Of a stretch of 58,140 nt of DNA, positions 10,238-17,556 are shown piece after piece (the first letter of the stretch is position 1; every line of letters starts with the position of its first letter). The position numbers were made by a program, and so were the translations under genes. This DNA is from Candidatus Falkowbacteria bacterium RIFOXYD12_FULL_34_57 (lineage in GTDB: Bacteria > Patescibacteriota > Patescibacteriia > Patescibacteriales > UBA12075): positions 1-58,140 of the forward strand of contig MFGN01000016.1 in assembly GCA_001780285.1 (NCBI GenBank). The letters run 5' to 3'. The notes under the pieces were generated by a model. It saw nothing but the letters and a program-made list of their open reading frames with translations, had not been told where the DNA came from and ran no database searches.

Positions 10238-10872
10238 AATTTAGATGGATTATTTATAAGTAATTAAAATTATATCAACAAAATAAAAAATTAGAAACCC
10301 CTCTGTATGTTTATAATCTGTTAATAATTAGTGGATAGATATTTTTTGTATTTTTTAAAATTATTTTTTAAAATTTTTCTTTAAGAAATATTTTTAAACA
10401 CTTTTCTTTATTAATTTAATATAATAAAAAGATAATAATAATAATAAAGGAGTGGATAGTTTTTTTAAAATTGAATTATTATTTGAGATTAGGAAATAAA
10501 CCGTTGTAATAATATGTGCAAAACTAAAACATAAATTGTGTTTTAGTTTTATATAATGTTAATAATAAAAAACTTTTCATTTTTTTTCAACATTAATTGC
10601 AAGTCGGTACACACACTAACCCACAAATAAATCAACAAGAGTGGTGGGTTAAAAATATAGTTTATTGATTTTATATTTAAGGTATGGTAATTTTTTTGTG
10701 AAATAATAATTTATAAAAAAACAAAAAATACACCTTAAAATATAGATATTAAAATATTGTTTATTTGTTTTTTTGTTGACTAATTATAATTCATATGATA
10801 TGTTGTCTATATTATTTAATTAAATATAAAAGACTTTATATATCATATACCCAAGTCTAAAACATAAAAAAT
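10238..10872. other. oriC: putative chromosomal origin of replication (oriC)
   Basis: AT-rich dnaA-rpmH intergenic region; two identical AGTGGATAG boxes (10330-10338, 10451-10459), AAT-trio array at 10431-10447, hairpin 10517-10547. Confidence 0.75.
10775..10803 (+). promoter_or_regulatory. putative promoter for rpmH-rnpA-yidD-yidC
   Basis: TTGACT-N17-TATGTT about 70 nt upstream of rpmH. Confidence 0.45.
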
Positions 10873-11010
10873 ATGCCAAAAAGAACATTCCAACCAAACA
10901 ATAGAAAAGCTCAAAAGAAACATGGTTTTCAAAATAGGATGGAAACAAAAGATGGTCGAGATGTAATAAAAAGAAGACGAGCCAAAGGGAGAAAGGTATT
11001 AACTAAATAA
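10873..11010 (+). CDS. rpmH: 50S ribosomal protein L34 (absent from the ORF track because short)
   Basis: [45 protein letters not shown]. Confidence 0.97.
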   Translation: MPKRTFQPNNRKAQKKHGFQNRMETKDGRDVIKRRRAKGRKVLTK

Positions 11011-11026
11011 AGTTAATAGTTTTATT

Positions 11027-11365
11027 ATGCTTAAAAAGGATAATAAAATAACAAAAAAAAAAGAATTTGATTTTATTTTTAAAAAAGGAAAATCTAGTTT
11101 TGATAATATAATTGGAGTAAGGGTTATAAAAAATAATTTAAATAATAAACGCTTTGGTATTATTGTGGGTACTAAAGTAAGTAAAAAAGCAGTAGAGAGA
11201 AATAGAATAAAAAGACGGATAAAGACAGTATTAGTTAAAGAAATTTCTAAAATTAAACAAAGTATAGATTGTATTATTATTTCATTACCTCAAATAAAAA
11301 CAAGTAACTATAAAGATATTCAAATATCACTACAAAACCATTTTAAAAAACTTAATTTATTTTAA
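11027..11365 (+). CDS. rnpA: ribonuclease P protein component
   Basis: FGIIVGTKVSKKAVERNRIKRRIKTVL motif; rpmH-rnpA-yidD order. Confidence 0.94.
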   Translation: MLKKDNKITKKKEFDFIFKKGKSSFDNIIGVRVIKNNLNNKRFGIIVGTKVSKKAVERNRIKRRIKTVLVKEISKIKQSIDCIIISLPQIKTSNYKDIQISLQNHFKKLNLF

Positions 11366-11366
11366 T

Positions 11367-11621
11367 ATGAATTATTTTTTTTATTTACCAAAATTAGTAG
11401 CGATTAAAATAATAAAAATATATCAAAAAATATTATCCCCTGATCATGGGGTATTAAAAATATTTTATCCCTTTGGATGTTGTAAATTTAGACCAACTTG
11501 TTCAGAATATACAATAAAAGCAATAGAAAAATATGGATTAATAAAAGGTGGTTTTAAGGGTTTATGGCGAGTGTTAAGATGTAATCCATGGAATAAAGGT
11601 GGGTGGGATCCGTTAAAATAA
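11367..11621 (+). CDS. yidD: membrane protein insertion efficiency factor YidD
   Basis: KIYQKILSPDHG...CKFRPTCSEYTIKAIEKYG...GWRVLRCNPW. Confidence 0.95.
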   Translation: MNYFFYLPKLVAIKIIKIYQKILSPDHGVLKIFYPFGCCKFRPTCSEYTIKAIEKYGLIKGGFKGLWRVLRCNPWNKGGWDPLK

Positions 11622-11649
11622 TAAAAAAATTATAATAAATTAAAAAATA

Positions 11650-12372
11650 ATGTTTCAAACCTTTTTTTATCAACCAATATTAAATTTATTAATTTTTATT
11701 TATAATATAGTACCCGGACACGATTTAGGAATTGCTATTATTATTTTAACTATTATTATAAAATTAATTTTATGGCCCCTATCCCGAAAAGCTTTAAAAT
11801 CTCAAAAAGCCCTACAGGAAATACAGCCAAAAATAGAGGAAATAAAAAAGAAATATAAAGACAAAAAAGAGGAAATGGGCAAAGCTATGATGCAGCTTTA
11901 TAAAGATAATAAAGTAAACCCATTCTCATCATGTTTACCACTACTGATTCAATTCCCCTTTTTAATAGCTGTTTTTAGAGTGTTTAGAGATGGTTTTGGT
12001 AGTCATTTAGATTTATTATATCCATTTATAACACACCCAGAAGCAATAGATTATAATTTTTTAGGAATTATAGATCTTTCTTTAACCCATAATATAGTAC
12101 TTGCGGGGTTAGCGGGACTTGCTCAGTTTTGGCAAACACAGATGATGATGTCTAAAAGGCCGGAAGTTAAAACACTTGGCGCAAAAGATGAGGATATGAC
12201 CGCGATAATGAATAAACAAATGAAAATTTTTATGCCGATTATGACCGTGATGATTGGTTATCAGTTTTCCGCAGGACTTGCACTATATTGGCTTGTAAGC
12301 ACTTTATTTCAAGCATTGCAACAACTATATACATTTAAAAAAGAAGAGAAAATAGAAAATTTAATAATTTAA
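11650..12372 (+). CDS. yidC: membrane protein insertase YidC/Oxa1
   Basis: KLILWPLSRKALKSQKALQEIQPKIEEIKKKYKD; NPFSSCLPLLIQFPFLIAVFRVF. Confidence 0.96.
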   Translation: MFQTFFYQPILNLLIFIYNIVPGHDLGIAIIILTIIIKLILWPLSRKALKSQKALQEIQPKIEEIKKKYKDKKEEMGKAMMQLYKDNKVNPFSSCLPLLIQFPFLIAVFRVFRDGFGSHLDLLYPFITHPEAIDYNFLGIIDLSLTHNIVLAGLAGLAQFWQTQMMMSKRPEVKTLGAKDEDMTAIMNKQMKIFMPIMTVMIGYQFSAGLALYWLVSTLFQALQQLYTFKKEEKIENLII

Positions 12373-12398
12373 ATATAAAAAATAATATAAATAAAAAC

Positions 12399-12424
12399 AC
12401 AACTATTAACCTAGTTGTTTTTTT
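12399..12424. terminator. intrinsic terminator
   Basis: ACAACTA-TTAACC-TAGTTGTTTTTTT. Confidence 0.7.
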
Positions 12425-12441
12425 GATAGTAAATTTTTAAT

Positions 12442-13218
12442 TTAAAAATTTCTCCCTTTTCCCACAATTAAATTAATTTTTTCTTTAGCAATTTTTATAA
12501 TAACAGGAGTATTAATTTTTAAAGAATTATCTATTATTACTGGATATTTTGGGTTTGTAATTTGTAGCTCTTTAAAAGAAAAAACACTTTTATTTTCTTT
12601 ATTTTTATTTAATAACAATTTATTTAATTTTTTAGTTTTAATAAAAAGTTCTAAAGTACCATCTTGTGCATTAGCTTTTATTTCATTTGGCAACTCAATT
12701 CCCATGGGAAGATTTACAATTATTATTTCTCCTGGTTCAGTAATGTTTATAGAATAATTTTTATCAATTTCAATTATTGTTTCTTTTGTGGGAATTGTAG
12801 CTTGAGTTAAAAAATAATATTTATTAATCATTCCTAAGTCTAACTCTTTTATTCTTCTGGCAGCAATAATATCACAAGCATTTTCTTCATAATCTATTCC
12901 TAAATATTCCGCTATAGAATTATATTTTTTACCAATAGGAATTAAACCAAGAGGAATATCCCCTACTGTAGTATGTAGAGATTTTAATTTAGCAACAGAA
13001 TTTATAGCCTGAGCAAATAAATTATTATTTCCAACAATAATTATGTTTTTTGCACCCTTTTGCACCTCCCCCTCTATAGAGTTATAAATAGAACTCATCA
13101 CACCAAGTCTAATTATTTTTCCATTTAAACCAAGATCTGTAATTCTAGTTTCTATTTTTGCTATTTTAGATTGATATTTTTTATGACCAACATAAGAATC
13201 ATAAATATATATATTCAT
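12442..13218 (-). CDS. diacylglycerol kinase catalytic-domain-like protein
   Basis: IIIVGNNNLFAQAINSV..., GLIPIGKKYNSIAEYLGI resembles the NDG..N and P.GT.NDFA motifs of DAGK/LCB kinases, in degenerate form. Confidence 0.5.
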   Translation of the reverse strand: MNIYIYDSYVGHKKYQSKIAKIETRITDLGLNGKIIRLGVMSSIYNSIEGEVQKGAKNIIIVGNNNLFAQAINSVAKLKSLHTTVGDIPLGLIPIGKKYNSIAEYLGIDYEENACDIIAARRIKELDLGMINKYYFLTQATIPTKETIIEIDKNYSINITEPGEIIIVNLPMGIELPNEIKANAQDGTLELFIKTKKLNKLLLNKNKENKSVFSFKELQITNPKYPVIIDNSLKINTPVIIKIAKEKINLIVGKGRNF

Positions 13219-13272
13219 ATTTTAAAATAAATATTATTTCAAATATAAAAAAATAATATAATTAATAAGGCT

Positions 13273-13653
13273 TTATTGTTTTTTTTCAGAATTTTTTACT
13301 TCTTTTATCATATTTATCTTCCCGTTTATTATCGCCCCTCGTTCAATTGAAATTTCAGATGTTTCAATATCTCCAAAGATTTTAGCAGTAGAAGTAATTT
13401 CTAAATAGCCACCTACTTTTATATGACCCTGTACCTCTCCGCCGACACGCACCTCTTTAGCTTCAATACTTGCTGTAATTTTTGCTTTATCACGAATTAG
13501 AAGCCTATTCATAGTTTTCACACTACCCTCTACAATCCCCTCAATAATCATATTCCCCTGGCCATGAAAATTACCTTTAATTTTAATAGAAGGGCCAATA
13601 ATAGTTTCGGCATCCTTCACACTTACATTAACATCTTCTTTGTTGTTAAACAT
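13273..13653 (-). CDS. bactofilin family cytoskeletal protein
   Basis: GPSIKIKGNFHGQGNMIIEGIVEGSVK...KITASIEAKEVRVGGEVQGHI: beta-helix repeats. Confidence 0.9.
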   Translation of the reverse strand: MFNNKEDVNVSVKDAETIIGPSIKIKGNFHGQGNMIIEGIVEGSVKTMNRLLIRDKAKITASIEAKEVRVGGEVQGHIKVGGYLEITSTAKIFGDIETSEISIERGAIINGKINMIKEVKNSEKKQ

Positions 13654-13854
13654 ATTTTTTTAAAATTAAATAATTATTTACCTTTATTTAAGATTAGTAT
13701 ATTATATTAAAATATACAAGTAAACAAAAAATTAAATATAAAATTAATTTATTATTAGCTAATTTATTTAAAGATTTCTTTGCTTATTATAATAAAAACA
13801 TGATATAATAAAAACAACTTTTAATTAAAAATAAGTTATATACTACACAAAAAA

Positions 13855-14070
13855 ATACAAAATTGTTGGGAATATTGGGATTGTAAAATTAAAAAAATTT
13901 GCCCGGCTTATAAAACAGAATCGGGAAAAGAATGTTTTAATATAGCGTCACATAATTGTCCAAGGGTTAATCAAGGTAAACCAGGAGCACCAAGAGTAAG
14001 AAGAGGTTTTAAATATTGTTGGGAATGCCCATGGTTTAAAATAATTAATCCAGACTTTAATATACAATAA
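13855..14070 (+). CDS. small Cys-rich NCWE-type protein without canonical start codon (ATA start or decayed gene)
   Basis: Open frame (M/I)QNCWEYWDCKIKKICPAYKTESGKECFNIASHNCPRVNQGKPGAPRVRRGFKYCWECPWFKIINPDFNIQ*; no ATG/GTG/TTG in frame; ATA at 13855. Confidence 0.5.
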   Translation: MQNCWEYWDCKIKKICPAYKTESGKECFNIASHNCPRVNQGKPGAPRVRRGFKYCWECPWFKIINPDFNIQ

Positions 14071-14190
14071 TTTTTTATAATAAATATTATATAGATTTAT
14101 AGAAGCATCACTACTGGAAAAGTAACTTTTATCCGTAGATTATTTAAAAACCCCCTTAAAAAATTAATACATGATTCAAAATAAAAGCTT

Positions 14191-15507
14191 ATGTTAACCC
14201 ATAAAGAAAAAATTAATAGAATTATTCAACAATTAAAAGAACATAATATCAATAAACCAGCATCATTAAAGAAAAAAACTGTTTCCCATGAAGTACCAAA
14301 ACCTGGCGACAAGCGGTACTATGATCAAAAGATAGATGTGAGCGACCTAACAGCGATTTTATATATTAATCCGGATAAAAGAATTTGTGAGGCAGAATCA
14401 GGTGTTACTTTTATAGATTTAGTTAAAGAAACCATGAAACATAATTTAGTGCCGATAATTGTACCAGAGTTAAAAACTATTACTATTGGCGGCGCTGTGG
14501 CCGGATGTTCTTTAGAATCAATGTCATATAAATATGGTGGATTTCATGATACTTGTTTAGAGTATGAAATAATTACTGCAAATGGCGAAGTTTTGGTGTG
14601 CACACCAAATAATAAAAATAGTTTATTATTTCAAATGATTCATGGTACTTTTGGGACATTGGGGATTATCAGTAAATTAAAATTTAAATTAGTACCGGCT
14701 GAAAAGTTTGTGAAGGTTGTTTATGAAAAATATCAAACATTAGAAGATTATAAAAAAGCTGTTTGGAAACATTTTCAAAAACAAGATGTGGATTTTATGG
14801 ATGGAATTATCCACTCCCACACAGAATATGTGCTCAGTGTGGCAAATTTTATAAATAAAGCACCATACAATCATAATTACGATTGGATGAGAGTTTATTA
14901 TAAAAGCACAAAGACGCGCAAAGAAGATTATTTAAAAACGATTGATTATTTTTTTCGCTATGATAAAGGAGTAACTAATGTAACCCCAAAATCATTTTTA
15001 GGTCGTTTATTTTTTGGTAAATTTATTGATTCAGCAAGAGTGTTAAGTTTAGTTAATAAATTTCAAAAAATTATTTCGGCAAAAAAAATTCCAATTACAG
15101 TAGACACATTTATTCCCTTTTCTCGTATAACTGATTTCATGGAATGGTATAAAAAAGAAATTAACTTTTTCCCACTGTGGTGCGTACCATATAAACTAGT
15201 TCGACAGTATGAATGGCTGGACAAAAATTTTAGAGAAAAAATTAAAGATGAATTATTTTTAGATATTGCTATTTATGGTATGAAAAAGAAAGATAGAAAA
15301 AATTATTATAAATTAATCGAAGATAAACTAATAGAAATCGGTGCGATTAAAACATTAATTTCTACAAACTATTATAAAGAAGAAGATTTTTGGAAAATTT
15401 GGAACAAAGATTATTATGATAAATTAAAAAAACAAACCGACCCAAATAATATTTTTAGGAATTTATATACTAAAACCTGTAAAACTATGAGGGGTGTGGA
15501 AGAATAA
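14191..15507 (+). CDS. FAD-linked oxidase (GlcD/DHCR24-like FAD-binding oxidoreductase)
   Basis: VPIIVPELKTITIGGAVAGCSLESMSYKYGGFHDTCLEYEIITANGEV PCMH-type FAD motif. Confidence 0.85.
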   Translation: MLTHKEKINRIIQQLKEHNINKPASLKKKTVSHEVPKPGDKRYYDQKIDVSDLTAILYINPDKRICEAESGVTFIDLVKETMKHNLVPIIVPELKTITIGGAVAGCSLESMSYKYGGFHDTCLEYEIITANGEVLVCTPNNKNSLLFQMIHGTFGTLGIISKLKFKLVPAEKFVKVVYEKYQTLEDYKKAVWKHFQKQDVDFMDGIIHSHTEYVLSVANFINKAPYNHNYDWMRVYYKSTKTRKEDYLKTIDYFFRYDKGVTNVTPKSFLGRLFFGKFIDSARVLSLVNKFQKIISAKKIPITVDTFIPFSRITDFMEWYKKEINFFPLWCVPYKLVRQYEWLDKNFREKIKDELFLDIAIYGMKKKDRKNYYKLIEDKLIEIGAIKTLISTNYYKEEDFWKIWNKDYYDKLKKQTDPNNIFRNLYTKTCKTMRGVEE

Positions 15508-15584
15508 TTTTCTATTGCCAAAAATATTTTTTTAGTTTAATATAATAATAGACTTGAAGTTAAGCTTTAAGTTTATTTTTTTAA

Positions 15585-15657
15585 CTCCCCATAGTTCAAC
15601 AGGATAGAACAATCCTCTCCTAAGGGATAAATGTAGGTTCAAGTCCTGCTGGGGAGA
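15585..15657 (+). tRNA. tRNA-Arg (CCT)
   Basis: Acceptor CTCCCCA/TGGGGAG; anticodon arm ATCCT-CTCCTAA-GGGAT; T arm GTAGG-TTCAAGT-CCTGC. Confidence 0.88.
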
Positions 15658-15832
15658 CTAAATATTTAGCTAAAATTAGCTAAAAAATGAATTTAAATAT
15701 ACTAAAAAAAATACTAGAAATAAAAATACTAAAAAAAGATATAATATTTTAAAACAAAAAGTAAAAGAAAATTTGTTATATTTAAAACGGATGAAATAGA
15801 AATATTATTATTTTATAATTAATTCGGAAAAA

Positions 15833-15848
15833 TGTTCTACGTAGAACA
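15833..15848. repeat. palindrome copy a
   Basis: TGTTCTACGTAGAACA, perfect 16-bp palindrome. Confidence 0.85.
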
Positions 15849-15852
15849 ATAT

Positions 15853-15870
15853 GGGCCATTAGCTCAGTTT
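15853..15870 (+). pseudogene. truncated tRNA-Ala 5' fragment
   Basis: GGGCCATTAGCTCAGTT matches the 5' end of the intact tRNA-Ala at 15947, then diverges. Confidence 0.75.
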
Positions 15871-15904
15871 CCGCCCGAGGCGGATCAGCCCCCGGCTGAG
15901 GCTA
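15870..15904. repeat. GC-rich double mini-palindrome
   Basis: CCGCC-CGA-GGCGG followed by TCAGCC-CCC-GGCTGA. Confidence 0.6.
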
Positions 15905-15946
15905 GAAGATATTAATTTGTATTAAGAATAAGAAAATTAAATAAAT

Positions 15947-16020
15947 GGGCCATTAGCTCAGTTGGCTAGAGTGCTTGCATGGCATGCAAGAGGTCAAGGG
16001 TTCGAATCCCTTATGGTCCA
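15947..16020 (+). tRNA. tRNA-Ala (GGC)
   Basis: GGGCCAT/ATGGTCC acceptor; anticodon arm CTTGC-ATGGCAT-GCAAG; GGTTCGAATCC T loop. Confidence 0.93.
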
Positions 16021-16060
16021 CATAAAACATTAACAACTTAAAACTTAAAAAGGAGAAAAC

Positions 16061-16285
16061 ATGTTTCTTGTTTCTTTTGGTTTGCTATTTTTTGGAATTA
16101 TTGGAATTTTTAGTGGTTATTTTTTAAACATTTGGATACAGCTACTGATTATAATTATTGTTTCTTTTTATTATGTTAATATTTCAAAATATAGTAAAAA
16201 TACCAAACCATATACTATAGCGCTAAAAATGATTGTATCTTATGGAATCGGAACACTAATTGGAAATTTAATTTGTTTAATTTAA
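16061..16285 (+). CDS. small hydrophobic membrane protein
   Basis: 74 aa, about three TM segments; SD AAGGAG upstream. Confidence 0.65.
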   Translation: MFLVSFGLLFFGIIGIFSGYFLNIWIQLLIIIIVSFYYVNISKYSKNTKPYTIALKMIVSYGIGTLIGNLICLI

Positions 16286-16309
16286 AAATCTAAAATTAAA
16301 CAACGAAAA

Positions 16310-16333
16310 CTATTGTTCTATATAGAACAATAG
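16310..16333. repeat. palindrome copy b
   Basis: CTATTGTTCTATATAGAACAATAG, perfect 24-bp palindrome. Confidence 0.9.
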
Positions 16334-16372
16334 AACATTTTTAAAAATATAGTTAAACAAAAATTAATAACC

Positions 16373-16400
16373 AACCACTTAAAAACATAAGTGGTTTTTA
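16373..16400 (+). terminator. intrinsic terminator
   Basis: AACCACTTA-AAAACA-TAAGTGGTTTTTA. Confidence 0.7.
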
Positions 16401-16412
16401 AATAGAGAAGAC

Positions 16413-16428
16413 TGTTCTATGTAGAACA
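16413..16428. repeat. palindrome copy c
   Basis: TGTTCTA-TG-TAGAACA. Confidence 0.85.
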
Positions 16429-16442
16429 TTTATATAAAATTT

Positions 16443-16466
16443 AAATTGTTCCATATAGAACAATTT
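16443..16466. repeat. palindrome copy d
   Basis: AAATTGTTCCATATAGAACAATTT, 24 bp with one mismatched pair, upstream of the rdgB-like gene. Confidence 0.85.
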
Positions 16467-16508
16467 TGTGATACTATACTTATATAATTATTTTTAAATT
16501 ATAAAAAC

Positions 16509-17132
16509 ATGAAGGAGATTGTGTTTGCTACAAGTAATAAAGCTAAAGTAGATCAAATAAACTTTATAGTACAATATTTTAAATTTCCAATTAAAATAAT
16601 CGTTGGTAAGGAAATATATGGAGAAAAAAATAATTATAAGGAGATAGGGAATACTGTATCAGAAATTGCAAAAAATGGCGCTATTGATATTTCTAAAAAA
16701 ATTAACTTACCGGTTATTACAGAAGATACAGATTTTAGAGTAAACAGTTTAAACGAAGAGCCCGGGACTCGAGCAGGGTATTTTTTAAAAAAATACGGTC
16801 GAGTAGAAATATTAAGGAAATTAAATAATATAGATAATAGGTCTGCTAGTATTAATTCAGCAGTTGCTTTTAGTGCTCCAGATGGTAAAAATAAAATCTT
16901 TTTAAATACTATAAAAGGTAAAATATCTAAAGAAGAAAAATTTGATAAATTTCCTTCTTGGATATCTCCATATACTCATCATTTTGGAGGGGGTTATAAT
17001 GCAATTTTTATTCCCAATGGTTGGAATAAAACCTTGGCTGAGATAAGTCCAGAAGAATCTATACCTTGGTCTTATCGAGAAAAAAACTTTATAGATGTAA
17101 TAAAATATATACTAGAAGAATGTTCTATGTAG
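16509..17132 (+). CDS. RdgB/HAM1-like non-canonical purine NTP pyrophosphatase
   Basis: FATSNKAKV, ITEDTDFRVNSLNEEPGTRAGYF, FGGGYNAIFIPNGWNKTLAEISPEE. Confidence 0.85.
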   Translation: MKEIVFATSNKAKVDQINFIVQYFKFPIKIIVGKEIYGEKNNYKEIGNTVSEIAKNGAIDISKKINLPVITEDTDFRVNSLNEEPGTRAGYFLKKYGRVEILRKLNNIDNRSASINSAVAFSAPDGKNKIFLNTIKGKISKEEKFDKFPSWISPYTHHFGGGYNAIFIPNGWNKTLAEISPEESIPWSYREKNFIDVIKYILEECSM

Positions 17133-17136
17133 AACA
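17121..17136. repeat. palindrome copy e
   Basis: TGTTCTA-TG-TAGAACA overlapping the stop codon of the rdgB-like gene. Confidence 0.85.
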
Positions 17137-17155
17137 AATAAAAGGAGGAAAATTA

Positions 17156-17374
17156 ATGTTCTTTAATAAAGATAATTTTAAATTTTGTAAAACAAAAACA
17201 GGAAAGAAATTTCATATTATTCCTATAAAAGGAGTAAATAATAAATCTTTATGTTTATGTGAAAGTGATAAAGTTTATAATACTTATGATTCTGATAAAG
17301 ATATTTGTAAAAAATGTCAAAAAGAGTATTGGAAAGTAATAAAATCTTCTGTATTTAGATTGTTTTGTATGTAA
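17156..17374 (+). CDS. short Cys-containing protein (putative zinc ribbon)
   Basis: MFFNKDNFKFCKTKTG...LCLCESDK...DICKKCQKEYW; strong SD AAAGGAGG. The track start at 17066 lies within the upstream gene in another frame. Confidence 0.65.
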   Translation: MFFNKDNFKFCKTKTGKKFHIIPIKGVNNKSLCLCESDKVYNTYDSDKDICKKCQKEYWKVIKSSVFRLFCM

Positions 17375-17378
17375 AGAA

Positions 17379-17396
17379 TTGTTCTATATAGAACAA
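17379..17396. repeat. palindrome copy f
   Basis: TTGTTCTATATAGAACAA, perfect 18-bp palindrome. Confidence 0.9.
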
Positions 17397-17419
17397 AAAA
17401 ATAACTTTATAAAAAAGGG

Positions 17420-17457
17420 GATAAGTCCACAAAAATGTGGACTTATCTTATTTTTTT
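17420..17457. terminator. strong intrinsic terminator
   Basis: GATAAGTCCAC-AAAAAT-GTGGACTTATC then T-rich tract. Confidence 0.8.
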
Positions 17458-17481
17458 ATCTAATATTAAATAAAAAATTTT

Positions 17482-17511
17482 AGTGGATAAGCTGGGGATA
17501 ACGGTGGATAA
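17482..17511. other. DnaA-box-like repeat cluster
   Basis: AGTGGATAA (17482-17490), GGGGATAA (17494-17501), GGTGGATAA (17503-17511), same orientation. Confidence 0.4.
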
Positions 17512-17556
17512 ATATTTAAAAAAGAGACTAATAAATAGTCTCTTTTAGATTTTATT

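Noticed and set aside
14089-14184. Start-less 28-codon frame IYRSITTGKVTFIRRLFKNPLKKLIHDSK after the NCWE ORF
   Set aside because: No start codon, too short, and no recognised homology; mentioned only as possible gene remnant.
15661-15830. Short fragmented ORFs (e.g. MNLNILKKILEIKILKKDIIF) between tRNA-Arg and the tRNA-Ala fragment
   Set aside because: Too short and low-complexity to call a gene or a specific pseudogene.
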